DNA of 64,000 bases, from contig NZ_JAIGNS010000002.1 in assembly GCF_019711615.1 (NCBI RefSeq), positions 228,501 through 292,500 of the forward strand, in the 5' to 3' direction. Position 1 is the stretch's first letter, and the number at the start of each line of letters is the position of its first letter. Under the pieces are notes generated by a model that was not told the origin of the DNA, did not search any database, and saw only the letters and a list, made by a program, of their open reading frames with translations. Shown here in pieces: positions 48,811-58,434 of the stretch. The translations under genes and the position numbers were made by a program. Origin of the DNA: Qipengyuania intermedia (lineage in GTDB: Bacteria; Pseudomonadota; Alphaproteobacteria; Sphingomonadales; Sphingomonadaceae).

Positions 48811-49484
48811 TGGACGAAACACAAACCCCCGATTTCGCCGATCTCACGCTTGACGAGCTGAGGCTCGCACTGGCTCCCGCAATTGCGGACGCCGCGATTT
48901 TCGACGGTTGGAGCAATGCGGCTCTCGAAATGGCCGCAGACCAGATGGGTGCCGACATCGATGTCGCGCGCCTCGCCTTCAAGGGCGGTGCCATCGATAT
49001 GGTTTTTGCCTGGATCGAGGCGGTCGATATGGCAATGGCAGCAGCCTTCACAGAAGAGGTGGTTGCGCCGATGAAAATCCGCGAGCGGATTCGCAGCCTC
49101 GTCCAGTTCCGCCTCGATGCTGTCGCCGGACAGGAGGAAGCTTTGCGCCGCGCGCTCGCGATCATGGCGATGCCGCAGAACGCCCCGGCTTCGGCCAAGC
49201 GCGGCTGGCAGACCGCCGACCTGATGTGGCGGCTCGCGGGCGATACGGCGACCGATTACAATCACTATACCAAGCGGGCGATCCTCGCCTCGCTCTATGG
49301 GGCCACTCTCGCGGTGTTCGTAGAAGACGAGAGCGGGGGCAAGACGGAAACAAAGGCTTTCCTCGATCGCCGGATCGAAGGTGTGATGAAGTTCGAAAAG
49401 GTGAAGGCCAAATGGCTCAATCCCGATCGCGAAAGCTTCAGCCTGTCGCGCTTCCTCGGCCGCTTGCGCTATCCGGCGCGTTAA
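48810..49484 (+). CDS. COQ9 family ubiquinone biosynthesis protein
   Basis: A 224-residue protein of the COQ9 family, a TetR-like fold that binds lipid and partners COQ7 hydroxylation. Family features: GWSNAALEMAADQMGADIDVA, IRERIRSLVQFRLDAVAGQEEAL (split) and the C-terminal TADLMWRLAGDTATDYNHYTKRAILASLY region. Typical of alphaproteobacteria and mitochondria. Coupled with the ankyrin gene. Confidence 0.88.
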   Translation: MDETQTPDFADLTLDELRLALAPAIADAAIFDGWSNAALEMAADQMGADIDVARLAFKGGAIDMVFAWIEAVDMAMAAAFTEEVVAPMKIRERIRSLVQFRLDAVAGQEEALRRALAIMAMPQNAPASAKRGWQTADLMWRLAGDTATDYNHYTKRAILASLYGATLAVFVEDESGGKTETKAFLDRRIEGVMKFEKVKAKWLNPDRESFSLSRFLGRLRYPAR

Positions 49485-49491
49485 GACGCTA

Positions 49492-49508
49492 TTGATAACC
49501 AGTTGCAA
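49492..49508. promoter_or_regulatory. Fur-like operator candidate upstream of feoAB
   Basis: TTGATAAC (49492-49499), two bases, GTTGCAA (49502-49508) form an AT-rich imperfect inverted repeat in front of feoA. It resembles half-sites of iron-responsive regulators but does not match a full consensus. Confidence 0.3.
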
Positions 49509-49538
49509 TTAACTGTGCGCTCTGACAGGGGCGGCAGC

Positions 49539-49778
49539 ATGACACTGGACGTTCTCGACAGCGGAAAACCGGCGCGCATTGTCGCCGTGGACTGGGCCGG
49601 TTTGGCCGAAGACGAAGGCAAGCGGTTGAAGGCGCTTGGCGTGGACGAAGGCGCCGAAATCGCCGTCGTGCACCGCGGAGTGTTCGGTGGGCGCGACCCG
49701 CTGGCTCTGCGGCTTGGCAATATGACCATCGCTATCCGCCGCATCCATGCTCGCGCCATCGAGGTGGAAGCAGCATGA
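49539..49778 (+). CDS. feoA: ferrous iron transport protein A
   Basis: A 79-residue SH3-like FeoA protein (GKPARIVAVDWAGLAEDEGKRLKALGV, GAEIAVVHRGVFGGRDPLALRLG and AIRRIHARAIEV). It supports the FeoB transporter. ATG at 49539 is the best start; a TTG-initiated frame from 49503 is possible. The last bases overlap feoB (ATGA). Confidence 0.88.
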   Translation: MTLDVLDSGKPARIVAVDWAGLAEDEGKRLKALGVDEGAEIAVVHRGVFGGRDPLALRLGNMTIAIRRIHARAIEVEAA

Positions 49779-51622
49779 GCACGAAACGTACAGCAGCGCT
49801 CGTCGGCAACCCGAATTCCGGGAAGTCGGCACTGTTCAACGCGCTCACCGGCGCGCGCCAGAAGATTGCGAATTACGCCGGCGTGACGGTCGAGCGTAAG
49901 GCGGGGCGCCTGACCTTGCCCAGTGGTGCGCCGGTCGAATTGCTCGACCTTCCCGGCTCCTACAGCTTCGATGCGGCGAGCCCTGACGAGGCCGTCACCC
50001 GCGATGTGGTGAAGGGCGTTTTCGATGGGGAAGCGGCGCCCGATGTGCTGATCCTCGTCCTGGATGCCGCAAATCTGGAACAGCATCTCGTGTTCGCACA
50101 AGAGGTGCTGGAACTGGGCAAGCCGACAGTCGTGGCGCTCAACATGGTCGACCTGGCCGAGCGCGATGGACTGACCCTCGATCCCGAAGCACTGTCCGAA
50201 GCGCTCGGCGTTCCGGTGGTGCCGACCGTCGCCGTGCGCCGCAAGGGCATCGCGGAACTGACCGACGCGATCGCGGAAGCGCGCAGCCATGCGGACGAGG
50301 AAGCGCACACGCGCTGGCACCTGACGCTGCCCGAACGGCGCCTGACGGCCAAGCACATTGCCCGCAGCGCGATCCTGTCCAAATCGACCCGCCACACCAT
50401 CGAGAACGGTGTCGACCGCATTCTCCTCAATCCGTGGATCGGACCGGTCATCCTGTTCGGCCTTCTGTTCGTCGTCTTCCAGGCCGTGTTCGCCTGGGCG
50501 ACGCCTTTCGCCGATGCGCTGGAAGGCGGCGTGGGTGCGATTTCGGGCGTGGTCTCACAGCGGCTGCCCGAAGGCCTATTCCGAGATTTCCTCGTCGAAG
50601 GCGTACTTGCCGGTGTCGGATCTGTGGTCGTCTTCCTGCCGCAGATCGTGATCCTCTTCTTCTTCATCCTCGTGATGGAAGCCAGTGGCTACATGGCGCG
50701 CGCTGCGTTCCTGATGGACCGGCTCATGGCGCTGGTCGGGCTTTCGGGCCGCAGCTTCATCCCGCTCTTGTCCAGTTTCGCCTGCGCCATTCCGGGCATC
50801 ATGGCGACGCGCTCGATCTCCGATCCCAAGGACCGGTTGACCACCATCCTGATCGCCCCGCTGATGACCTGTTCGGCGCGCCTGCCGGTCTATGCCGTGG
50901 TCATCGCCGCGGTCATTCCGCAAACCACGGTCGGGCCGGGCATCGGCCTCCAGGGCCTCGTTCTGTTCGCACTATACGTTGCAGGCATCGTGGGTGCGAT
51001 GGTCGTCGCGCTCGTCCTGCGCCGCACGGTGACCAAGGGCGCGGCGTCGGGCTTCATCATGGAACTGCCGCGCTACCAGTTGCCGCGCCTCAAGGACCTC
51101 GCCATCGGCCTGTGGCAGCGCGCCTGGGTCTTCCTGCGCCGCGCGGGTACGATTATCTTCGTCGCCACGATCGCGCTGTGGGTGCTGCTCAGTTTCCCCA
51201 AGGCGGAGCCGGGCGAAAGCCAGCTCGACGCCAGCCTAGCAGGCGCAGTAGCCGATACCCTCCACCCGGTGCTCGAACCGGTGGGCTTCAACCGCGAAAT
51301 GAGCCTTGCCATCATTCCGGCACTGGCCGCGCGCGAAGTTGCCGTGTCCGCGCTCGCGACGACCTATGCCGTCGACGCGGAGGACGAAGATATCGCCGCC
51401 GAGGGCGTGACCGCGAAGATCGCTGCGCTTTGGAGCCTGCCGACCGCGCTGGCCTTCCTCGCCTGGTTCGTGTTCGCTCCGCAATGCCTGTCGACCATTG
51501 CCGTCGCACGGCGCGAGACGAACGGGTGGAAGTGGCCGACTGTCATGGTCGTCTACCTATTCGCGCTCGCGTGGCTGTTCGCCGGGGCGACCTACTGGAT
51601 CGCGACGGCAGCGGGTCTTTAG
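49775..51622 (+). CDS. feoB: ferrous iron transport protein B (GTPase-permease)
   Basis: A 615-residue Fe(II) uptake protein. N-terminal G domain: G1 GNPNSGKSALFNALTG (residues 9-24), G3 DLPGSYSF, G4 NMVD. Membrane part with two core regions: EASGYMARAAFLMDRLMALVGLSGRSFIPLLSSFACAIPG (split) and the matching C-terminal ALAAREVAVSALATTYAV. Shorter than some FeoB but complete. Coupled to feoA. Import of ferrous iron under low oxygen fits the FnrL-type regulator 10 kb away, an inference only. Confidence 0.96.
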   Translation: MSTKRTAALVGNPNSGKSALFNALTGARQKIANYAGVTVERKAGRLTLPSGAPVELLDLPGSYSFDAASPDEAVTRDVVKGVFDGEAAPDVLILVLDAANLEQHLVFAQEVLELGKPTVVALNMVDLAERDGLTLDPEALSEALGVPVVPTVAVRRKGIAELTDAIAEARSHADEEAHTRWHLTLPERRLTAKHIARSAILSKSTRHTIENGVDRILLNPWIGPVILFGLLFVVFQAVFAWATPFADALEGGVGAISGVVSQRLPEGLFRDFLVEGVLAGVGSVVVFLPQIVILFFFILVMEASGYMARAAFLMDRLMALVGLSGRSFIPLLSSFACAIPGIMATRSISDPKDRLTTILIAPLMTCSARLPVYAVVIAAVIPQTTVGPGIGLQGLVLFALYVAGIVGAMVVALVLRRTVTKGAASGFIMELPRYQLPRLKDLAIGLWQRAWVFLRRAGTIIFVATIALWVLLSFPKAEPGESQLDASLAGAVADTLHPVLEPVGFNREMSLAIIPALAAREVAVSALATTYAVDAEDEDIAAEGVTAKIAALWSLPTALAFLAWFVFAPQCLSTIAVARRETNGWKWPTVMVVYLFALAWLFAGATYWIATAAGL

Positions 51623-51711
51623 CTCCGCTTCGGTGGAAACCTCGCCTGCGACCTAGAACCTGTGCGCTCCCTCGGTTAGGCCACGGCTAACAGTTACGAA
51701 GGAACGATTCG

Positions 51712-52242
51712 ATGGCCGGTAGCCTCAACAAAGTCATGCTGATCGGAAACCTGGGCGCAGACCCGGAAATCCGCAGCTTCCAGAACGGCGGCAAGGTCGC
51801 CAACCTCCGCATCGCGACCAGCGAAACGTGGAAGGACCGCAATACCGGCGAACGCCAGGAACGCACTGAATGGCACACCGTCGCGATCTTCTCTGAAGGT
51901 CTGATCGGCGTGGTGGAGCGTTTTCTGCGCAAGGGTTCGAAGGTCTACATTGAAGGCCAGCTCCAGACCCGCAAATGGCAGGACCAAAGCGGCAACGACC
52001 GCTACTCGACCGAAATCGTGCTGCGTGGCCTCAATGGCACGCTGACCATGCTGGACGGTGCCCAGGGCGGCAATCGCGGCGGCGGTGGCGGCGGTTCCAG
52101 CTGGGACCAGGGCGGCGGCCAGTCTTCGGGTGGCGGCGACAATTGGCGCAGCGGCGGCGGTTCGTCGAGCGGCTCGCAGGGTGGCGGTTCCGGCGGCGGC
52201 GGATCGAACTACGACGATCTGGACGACGACATCCCGTTCTGA
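51712..52242 (+). CDS. ssb: single-stranded DNA-binding protein
   Basis: A 176-residue SSB: OB fold (1-110, [43 protein letters not shown] and [16 protein letters not shown]), a Gly/Ser-rich disordered linker (about 118-165) and the conserved acidic tip DDLDDDIPF for partner binding. Complete and canonical. Confidence 0.97.
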   Translation: MAGSLNKVMLIGNLGADPEIRSFQNGGKVANLRIATSETWKDRNTGERQERTEWHTVAIFSEGLIGVVERFLRKGSKVYIEGQLQTRKWQDQSGNDRYSTEIVLRGLNGTLTMLDGAQGGNRGGGGGGSSWDQGGGQSSGGGDNWRSGGGSSSGSQGGGSGGGGSNYDDLDDDIPF

Positions 52243-52266
52243 AGCACTTAGACAGCGTTTCTCGAC

Positions 52267-52800
52267 GTGGCCTGGCTTCGTGAAATTATCGGCAAGCTCC
52301 TACCGTTCGCGATAGGTGGAATAATTGTGGCGGCAAGCTTCGTAGTTTACGGCGATCAATCTGCCGTAACGTCTCACGGAAAGATCGAATGCGAGTTTGC
52401 AGCCGAACCGGGGCAATCGCCCTTGCGCCTGGGGCGATATACCGCGCCCTTGGAAGCCTTGACCGTCGTCGGCGACGTCTACGACCCGTTCGAGAACACG
52501 CTCTACGATTTCGAGGGTGAATCGACCTATAGAATCGGCGCAAGAAACGTATCGGCCGACGTTAGAGGATCGGTATTCCTGAACGATTCAGGTGACGTCA
52601 TCGCAGTGCTTCTCACACTGGAAGATCCCGATTTCGGACAACAAGGCGCGAGCGTGACCACGCTCAACGATGATGGAATTCTGGATACCGCGAACGGTCG
52701 GGCGTATGTCTACACCGATCCGAAATTCAAGCTCCTGCATCCATTGATGATGTCTTGCGAAACCAGGAATTGGATCAGGCCGCCTTCTAGTCCTTCTTGA
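52267..52800 (+). CDS. hypothetical membrane-anchored protein
   Basis: A 177-residue protein with an N-terminal membrane helix (about 8-29, IIGKLLPFAIGGIIVAASFVVYG), then a beta-rich extracytoplasmic part with CEFAAEPGQSPLRLGRYTAP and two cysteines that could form a disulfide. No family recognised. Starts with GTG at 52267. Slightly lower GC than neighbours, and the 3' end overlaps the DUF177 gene on the other strand by 14 nt. Confidence 0.6.
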   Translation: MAWLREIIGKLLPFAIGGIIVAASFVVYGDQSAVTSHGKIECEFAAEPGQSPLRLGRYTAPLEALTVVGDVYDPFENTLYDFEGESTYRIGARNVSADVRGSVFLNDSGDVIAVLLTLEDPDFGQQGASVTTLNDDGILDTANGRAYVYTDPKFKLLHPLMMSCETRNWIRPPSSPS

Positions 52801-53317
52801 GCGACGCCAAGGCTTCCGCCAACGGCCCGCTGGGCTTGCGGCTTTCGTCGCTTTCAATGCCCGCTTTCTCGCGCGCTTCTTCGGCGCCGGGGCCTTCGCG
52901 GTAAGGATCGATGGCAAGAGCCAGCTCCTGCGCGATGGCTTCGCCGAGGTCGAAACTGTCGCCCTCGTATTCGATCTCGTCGAGATCGTCTTCGGTCAGC
53001 TCGAATTCCGCGTCTTCCTCGTATTCGCCCATCCGGCCTTCGGGCACGAAGCGCAGCGAGAAGCTATCGGACACTTCGTAGGTGAAGTCTTCCCGCGTCA
53101 CCGCACAGGGCTGTTCGAGTGTTGCGGCCAGCTTGCCCTCTGCGAGCACCGCTCCGTCCTTCTCCCCGAACTCCACCTCCGCGGCGAGGCTGTGGATGGC
53201 GGTGATCCCGAAGCGACTGGCCAAAGCGGCGCGTTCTGCCGCGTCCGCCTCAATGGTGATGGTGCCCGCAGGTAAGGCGCGCGGCTTGATGGAGCGGGAG
53301 AGCTCGGCTGCGCTCAC
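52787..53317 (-). CDS. DUF177/YceD family protein
   Basis: A 176-residue protein with LAAEVEFGEKDGAVLAEGKLAATLEQPCAVTREDFTYEV (split) and the acidic EFELTEDDLDEIEYEGDSFDLGEAIAQELALAIDPYRE block typical of YceD proteins, which in some bacteria affect rRNA/ribosome biogenesis. GTG start at 53317 overlaps the upstream stop by 4 nt. Conserved neighbour of the bc1 chaperone in this order. Confidence 0.85.
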   Translation of the reverse strand: MSAAELSRSIKPRALPAGTITIEADAAERAALASRFGITAIHSLAAEVEFGEKDGAVLAEGKLAATLEQPCAVTREDFTYEVSDSFSLRFVPEGRMGEYEEDAEFELTEDDLDEIEYEGDSFDLGEAIAQELALAIDPYREGPGAEEAREKAGIESDESRKPSGPLAEALASLKKD

Positions 53318-53832
53318 GCGGCGAACTCCCCTGCGCGCAGCTGCGCCGCATCCGTGCGCGCGAGCCGCTTGTGCAGGCGGATCATCCTTTCGGCGAGAGC
53401 TTCGGCCTCGTCTTCCTGGGACATGGTGACGTTGCGCTTCAGCGCATCTGCCAGCGCGACGCGGTCTTCTGCGGCGAGCGCCGTGCGGTATGCGCCGAGG
53501 CGGCCGCCCATGCTGCTCATGAGGTTGCCGATCTTCTTGCCGACCGTGGGATCGCCGATCCCGGCTTCGCGCAACTGGCCTTCCATGTCTTCTACGAACA
53601 ATTCGGTGAGGAGCGCGGTATGCGGCGCAAGGTCTTCGTCCGATTCCATCCGCAGGATCGCAAGGCTGAGGACCAGCGTGACCATGTCGAACCTGCCCTC
53701 CAGCGTATCGGCCACCCCGCACATGCGGTACCAGTCGGGGTCGCGGGCTTCCTCGACCACGCGGTGCCACAGCGGGCGCCACTGCTCGCGCGGGTCTTCC
53801 TGGGTGCCGAACAGGCGGGCAAAAAAGGTCAT
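53314..53832 (-). CDS. ubiquinol-cytochrome c chaperone family protein
   Basis: A 172-residue CBP3/UQCC1-like protein: WYRMCGVADTLEGRFDMVTLVLSLAILRM, LTELFVEDMEGQLREAGIGDPTVGKKIGNLMSSMGGRLGAY (both split). CBP3-type proteins help assemble cytochrome b into the bc1 complex. Adjacent DUF177 gene and divergent bamE form a conserved alphaproteobacterial block. Confidence 0.92.
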   Translation of the reverse strand: MTFFARLFGTQEDPREQWRPLWHRVVEEARDPDWYRMCGVADTLEGRFDMVTLVLSLAILRMESDEDLAPHTALLTELFVEDMEGQLREAGIGDPTVGKKIGNLMSSMGGRLGAYRTALAAEDRVALADALKRNVTMSQEDEAEALAERMIRLHKRLARTDAAQLRAGEFAA

Positions 53833-54005
53833 CGGGTAAAGCGCTTTCTTCGACTATCGTTCAGCGGCAATTCAAGCCGCCATCCCCACCGGTTCGCGAG
53901 ACGCACGTTGCAAGGCGCGCGCCTTTCGGTTTAGGGCGTGAGCCGCATATAGGATGCGCTGGCGAGCACGCCAAGCGCGCACCAGGATGGAGACATGCTG
54001 TTCCC

Positions 54006-54476
54006 ATGAACAGGTCCAAGATTTTCGGTATCGCTGCCATTCTCACGGCGGGTCTCGCAACGACTGCTTGCTCCTCGATTCGCGAGCCGCGCGGCTACAT
54101 CGTCGATTCGCTGCTGGTCGGCACCGTGCAGCCCGGCATCGACAACCAGCGCAGCGTGGAGGCGACGCTGGGCCGTCCGACCTTCACCAGCCAGTATGGC
54201 GAGCCGACCTGGTATTACGTGTCGAGCACGACGGGCCGTAAACCGTTCGTCAGGCCTTCCATCCGCGAGCATCAGGTGCTGGCGGTCAAGTTCGATGCGG
54301 CAGGCAATGTCCTGTCCGCCGATCGCAGCGGTATCGAACAGGTCGTCTACCTTTCGCCCGATGGCGACGAGACGCCGACCCTGGGCCGTGAGCGTGGCTT
54401 CCTCGAAGACCTGTTCGGCAATATCGGCACGGTCGGCCAGCCGGGCCTGGGCGGCCAGGGCGGTCCGGGTCGCTGA
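54006..54476 (+). CDS. bamE: outer membrane protein assembly factor BamE
   Basis: A 156-residue lipoprotein-like protein. Signal and Cys22 (LATTACSS), then the SmpA/OmlA core: GTVQPGIDNQRSVEATLGRPTF, YYVSSTTGRKPF and VLAVKFDAAGNVLSAD. BamE stabilises the Bam complex for outer-membrane protein insertion. The C-terminal LFGNIGTVGQPGLGGQG tail is species-specific. Confidence 0.92.
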   Translation: MNRSKIFGIAAILTAGLATTACSSIREPRGYIVDSLLVGTVQPGIDNQRSVEATLGRPTFTSQYGEPTWYYVSSTTGRKPFVRPSIREHQVLAVKFDAAGNVLSADRSGIEQVVYLSPDGDETPTLGRERGFLEDLFGNIGTVGQPGLGGQGGPGR

Positions 54477-54515
54477 TCGCTTGACCCCTTCGCTCGGCTC
54501 CCCATATCCGGCGAC

Positions 54516-55076
54516 ATGAGTGAACAAGACAATCGCCACGGGCTGACCCAGTGGCATGGCACCACGATAATCGGCGTGCGCAAGGGCGACAGGATCGTCG
54601 TTGCCGGGGACGGACAGGTCTCCATGGGCAACACGGTCATGAAGCCCAATGCCCGCAAAGTCCGCCGGATCGGTGAAGGCGGCAAGGTCGTCGCCGGGTT
54701 TGCCGGCGCCACGGCGGATGCCTTCACCCTGTTCGAGCGGCTCGAAAAGAAGCTCGAACAATATAGCGGGCAGTTGCTGCGCGCGGCGGTCGAGCTGACC
54801 AAGGACTGGCGCACGGACAAGTACCTGCGCAATCTCGAAGCCCTGATGATCGTGGCGGACAAGGAAAACCTCCTCGTCCTTACCGGCAATGGCGACGTGC
54901 TGGAACCGGAAGGCGGCATCACGGCCATCGGCTCGGGCGGCAATTATGCACTCGCCGCTGCCAAGGCGATCGCCGAATATGAAGACGACCCCGAAGTGAT
55001 TGCGCGCAAGGCGATGCAGGTCGCCGCGGACATCTGCGTCTTCACCAATGGCAATGTGACCCTCGAAGAGGTCTGA
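54516..55076 (+). CDS. hslV: ATP-dependent protease subunit HslV
   Basis: A 186-residue N-terminal nucleophile peptidase. After a short leader, catalytic Thr follows [53 protein letters not shown] and [13 protein letters not shown] are canonical. It forms the dodecameric core with HslU. 6 nt upstream of hslU. Confidence 0.97.
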   Translation: MSEQDNRHGLTQWHGTTIIGVRKGDRIVVAGDGQVSMGNTVMKPNARKVRRIGEGGKVVAGFAGATADAFTLFERLEKKLEQYSGQLLRAAVELTKDWRTDKYLRNLEALMIVADKENLLVLTGNGDVLEPEGGITAIGSGGNYALAAAKAIAEYEDDPEVIARKAMQVAADICVFTNGNVTLEEV

Positions 55077-55082
55077 GAATTC

Positions 55083-56381
55083 ATGGACAATCTGACACCC
55101 AAGGCGATCGTCGGATCGCTGGATGAACACATCATCGGCCAGAAGGATGCCAAGCGCGCCGTGGCCGTGGCGCTGCGCAATCGCTGGCGCCGTCAACGCC
55201 TCGATGCCGATTTGCGCGACGAGGTGACGCCCAAAAATATCCTGATGATCGGCCCGACCGGCTGCGGCAAGACCGAGATCAGCCGCCGCCTGGCCAAGCT
55301 GGCCGAAGCGCCTTTCGTCAAGATCGAGGCAACCAAGTTTACCGAGGTCGGCTATGTCGGTCGCGACGTCGAACAGATCGCACGCGATTTGGTCGAAGAA
55401 GCCATCCGCCTCGAGAAGGAGCGCCGCCGCGAAGCGGTGCGCGAATCTGCGAGCAAGGCTGCCATGGATCGGCTGCTCAACGCGCTTGTCGGCGAGAACG
55501 CCAGCGAAGCGACGCGCGAGGCCTTTCGCGAGCGTATCGTCCAGAATGCGATGAACGACACCGAAGTCGAAATCGACGTGAAGGACCAGCCGACCAGCAA
55601 TATGGAAATTCCCGGCATGCCCGGCAATGTGGGCATGATCGACCTTTCCGACATGCTCGGCAAGGCGATGGGCAAGGCGCCGACCAAGCGCCGCAAGCTC
55701 AAGGTCCCCGATGCCTGGGACAAGCTGGTCGAGGAAGAAGCCGAAAAGCGCATGGACCAGGACGACGTGCACCGCGTCGCGCTGGAGAATGCGGAAACCA
55801 ATGGCATCGTTTTCCTGGACGAGATCGACAAGATTGCCGTCAGCGACGTGCGCGGCGGCTCCGTGTCCCGTGAAGGCGTACAGCGCGACCTGCTGCCGCT
55901 GATCGAGGGCACGACGGTTGCCACCAAGTATGGCCCGATGAAAACCGATCACGTGCTCTTCATCGCCAGCGGTGCATTCCACGTCGCCAAGCCTTCCGAC
56001 ATGCTCCCCGAACTGCAGGGCCGCCTGCCGATCCGCGTCGAATTACGCGCACTGACCGAAGAGGACTTCGTGCGCATCCTGACCGAAACCCGGGCGAACC
56101 TGGTGGACCAGTACCGCGCGCTGATCGGGACGGAAGACGTCACCCTCGACATTACCGAGGACGCGATCGCCGAAGTGGCCAAGATCGCCGCGCGGGTGAA
56201 CGAGAGCGTCGAGAACATCGGCGCACGCCGCCTGCAGACGGTCATGGAGCGACTGCTGGAAGACATCAGCTTCGAAGCGGAAGAGCACACGGGCGAGACC
56301 ATCACGGTCGACGCCGCCTATGTCCGCGAACGGCTCGACGATCTCGCCGGCGACACCGACCTCAGCAAGTACATCCTGTGA
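55083..56381 (+). CDS. hslU: ATP-dependent protease ATPase subunit HslU
   Basis: A 432-residue AAA+ unfoldase: Walker [20 protein letters not shown], Walker [12 protein letters not shown], the I-domain (about 105-225) and the C-terminal [20 protein letters not shown] sensor-2 region. Gates and feeds HslV. The stop overlaps the next gene start (GTGA). Confidence 0.98.
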   Translation: MDNLTPKAIVGSLDEHIIGQKDAKRAVAVALRNRWRRQRLDADLRDEVTPKNILMIGPTGCGKTEISRRLAKLAEAPFVKIEATKFTEVGYVGRDVEQIARDLVEEAIRLEKERRREAVRESASKAAMDRLLNALVGENASEATREAFRERIVQNAMNDTEVEIDVKDQPTSNMEIPGMPGNVGMIDLSDMLGKAMGKAPTKRRKLKVPDAWDKLVEEEAEKRMDQDDVHRVALENAETNGIVFLDEIDKIAVSDVRGGSVSREGVQRDLLPLIEGTTVATKYGPMKTDHVLFIASGAFHVAKPSDMLPELQGRLPIRVELRALTEEDFVRILTETRANLVDQYRALIGTEDVTLDITEDAIAEVAKIAARVNESVENIGARRLQTVMERLLEDISFEAEEHTGETITVDAAYVRERLDDLAGDTDLSKYIL

Positions 56382-56785
56382 CGCGCGAAACGGTCCGTGA
56401 TCTTGCCGCGATGCTCAAACAGCTATCGCCGCGGCTGGACCCGGACCGTTATCGCTATGTGCAGATCGAACCGTCGAACGCCCCGCAATTGCTTGGCGCG
56501 GCAATCGCCACGTTTCGCGAAGAAGAAGGTGTCTCGGCAATCGTCCCGGCGGCGATTGCCGACCAGGCCGATGTCGATGGCGCCGACATGGCACGGATTA
56601 CTCTGGAGGTTTATTCCGACCTTGAGGGCGTGGGACTTACCGCCGCAGTTTCGACCGCGCTGGCCGACGCGGGCATTGCCTGCAATATGGTCGCCGCCTT
56701 GAACCACGATCATGTCTTCGTGCCTGCCGCCAGAAGCGCCGAAGCGATTCTCGTTCTCCAGAAGCTGGCGGCCAAACACGCCTGA
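56378..56785 (+). CDS. ACT domain-containing protein
   Basis: A 135-residue small ACT protein (DUF2241/ACT_3-like): [21 protein letters not shown] region, [30 protein letters not shown] (split) and [22 protein letters not shown] domains bind amino acids; ligand unknown. GTG start overlaps hslU by 4 nt, so it is the third gene of hslV-hslU. Confidence 0.8.
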   Translation: MTRETVRDLAAMLKQLSPRLDPDRYRYVQIEPSNAPQLLGAAIATFREEEGVSAIVPAAIADQADVDGADMARITLEVYSDLEGVGLTAAVSTALADAGIACNMVAALNHDHVFVPAARSAEAILVLQKLAAKHA

Positions 56786-57001
56786 TCACTGGTGCGATGA
56801 GCAGCGAATCTCGCCGAAAGGGTGCGATTCCAGTCGACTAGCAAGACGAATAGGTTCCTGCCGGAGGCCTCGAAGCAGGTTCCTCGCCCTTGCTTTGACT
56901 CCGTTTTTGAGCGGTGGCATTATCCGGGCGGGGGAACACACCAGAACAAGTCGCTCATTTCCTCGGATCAGGGTCGCTAACTCCTGAACCGGAGAATACA
57001 T

Positions 57002-57466
57002 ATGAAGCGTATCATCAAATCGTCGATCATCGCGGCTGCAGCGGGCACCTTGGCCCTCAGCGCACCGGCGTCTGCCCAGCTCAACGTCTGGGAAGATTAC
57101 ACTCCCCAGGAAACCGTGATCGAACTTACCTATGTGAAGGTCGATGAAGGCCAGCTGGATTATTATCTCGAAGGGCTGAGGTCGACCTGGGTGAAAGCCA
57201 ACGAAGTGGCCAAGGATTTGGGCCGGATCACCGATTACGGGATCTATGTCGTGCCCTTCGGCAGCAACGAAGTGAACCTCGTCCTGCGCATCAACTATCC
57301 CAACATGGAATCGCTCGATCCCGACAAGGCCGAATACGACAAGTTCATGGAAGCCTGGGGCAATTCCAATATGGAAAGCAGCAACCAGACGGTCCGCGAA
57401 CTCTACAACAAGATCCGCAAGATCAAGGGGACCTACATCCTTCGCGAGCTACGAATGAAAATGTAA
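57002..57466 (+). CDS. hypothetical secreted protein
   Basis: A 154-residue protein with a signal peptide to about residue 26 (SIIAAAAGTLALSAPASAQ). The mature part (ETVIELTYVKVDEGQLDYYLEGLRSTWVKANEVAKDLGRI split; VYVVPFGSNEVNLVLRINYPNMESLD) resembles a dimeric alpha/beta barrel fold, but no family can be asserted. GAACCGGAGAA precedes the ATG. Terminator follows. Confidence 0.7.
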   Translation: MKRIIKSSIIAAAAGTLALSAPASAQLNVWEDYTPQETVIELTYVKVDEGQLDYYLEGLRSTWVKANEVAKDLGRITDYGIYVVPFGSNEVNLVLRINYPNMESLDPDKAEYDKFMEAWGNSNMESSNQTVRELYNKIRKIKGTYILRELRMKM

Positions 57467-57474
57467 CTCGCAAT

Positions 57475-57515
57475 GGGACAGGCGCTAGCGAGTGCTCGCG
57501 CCTGTCCCGCTTCGT
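57475..57515 (+). terminator. terminator after the secreted protein gene
   Basis: GGGACAGGCGC (57475-57485) and GCGCCTGTCCC (57498-57508) make an 11-bp perfect stem around a 12-nt loop, followed by GCTTCGTTT. A modest T-run, so efficiency is uncertain. Confidence 0.6.
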
Positions 57516-57609
57516 TTGAGGCCGGGCGGTTATGCCTGGCCAATTCCCTGACATGGCGGGGCTTGTTTGCGGCGTATTTCGACCTGGTGTGTGTCGCCCA
57601 AGGCCAGGC

Positions 57610-58386
57610 TCACGAACCAGGAAGTTCGTCCAGTCGTCTTTGCAGTTCGGCCAGCAGGGCTTCGCGCTCTTCATAGCCAAGCAGCACATGTCCGTTGCGG
57701 CCCATGTTGTCGAAAAGCTCGTTGAGGAACTGCCGGTTGGAGCGCATCTCTTCGACATTGCACTGCGGAGCGAACCGCACGTCCGGATTCTTCATGTAGC
57801 CCCAATCGAGTTCCGTATCCGACCCCCTCGGGAGAGCTGCAATCTGGATTGCATCGGGGTGGCGGCTGTACAGGCGAAACAACTCGTTCGTGCGTTCTTC
57901 GTGATTGGCGCGCTGACGGTCCCGAAAGAGGATATAGCGACGCAGCTGGCTCTTGATCCCCTCATCTTTCAGGCGGTCGAATCGCCCGGTCGACAGCAAT
58001 TCTTCGAGAATTGGTAACTGGTCAGCTTCGCGCCGATAGATATGCGATGCAGCCACTACGCTGCATTCCTTCTCGGTCAGCTGCCGCGGAACTACCGAAG
58101 TGAAAATGACGCCTTGGGCCTGCGTGTATAGGTCCGCTCTGGTTTGCAGTTCTTCGCGTTCCTGACGAACCACCCCGAGAAGCGTTGCGGTTTCGGCCTG
58201 AAGCCGTGCAAGGATCTTCGCCTCGTCTTCGCGCTCCTGACGTTCTTCTTTCCAGTTCGCGGCCTGCAGACCGAGGAACACACCGCTCACGACGATCAGG
58301 AACTCAGCCGCAAGAGCGAACCAGTTCTGCTCACGCAGATGCGCGGCGATCCTGCTCAGAAATACCGGTGTCTTACCCTCCGCCAT
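57610..58386 (-). CDS. hypothetical membrane-anchored coiled-coil protein
   Basis: A 258-residue protein: one membrane helix (about 25-45, ALAAEFLIVVSGVFLGLQAAN), a coiled coil (about 46-90, WKEERQEREDEAKILARLQAE) and a helical C-terminal domain with two Cys (QLTEKECSVV, FAPQCNVEE). It resembles bacterial DUF6090-type proteins that share the N-terminal helix plus ANWKEE motif; function unknown. Start at MAEGKTPVF; 58404 is also in frame. Confidence 0.7.
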   Translation of the reverse strand: MAEGKTPVFLSRIAAHLREQNWFALAAEFLIVVSGVFLGLQAANWKEERQEREDEAKILARLQAETATLLGVVRQEREELQTRADLYTQAQGVIFTSVVPRQLTEKECSVVAASHIYRREADQLPILEELLSTGRFDRLKDEGIKSQLRRYILFRDRQRANHEERTNELFRLYSRHPDAIQIAALPRGSDTELDWGYMKNPDVRFAPQCNVEEMRSNRQFLNELFDNMGRNGHVLLGYEEREALLAELQRRLDELPGS

Positions 58387-58434
58387 GGCCGGAGTATGGA
58401 ACACCGGCCAATATGCGCAAGGGCAAACTCAGCC

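Noticed and set aside
56936..56962. GGAAC upstream of the secreted protein at 57002
   Set aside because: The bases 16-17 nt downstream read CTCA or TCAT, not CGTT.
56712..57001. Small open frames on both strands between the ACT-domain gene and the secreted protein
   Set aside because: They partly overlap the ACT gene out of frame, are Arg/Ser/Pro-rich, and show no domain or ribosome site.
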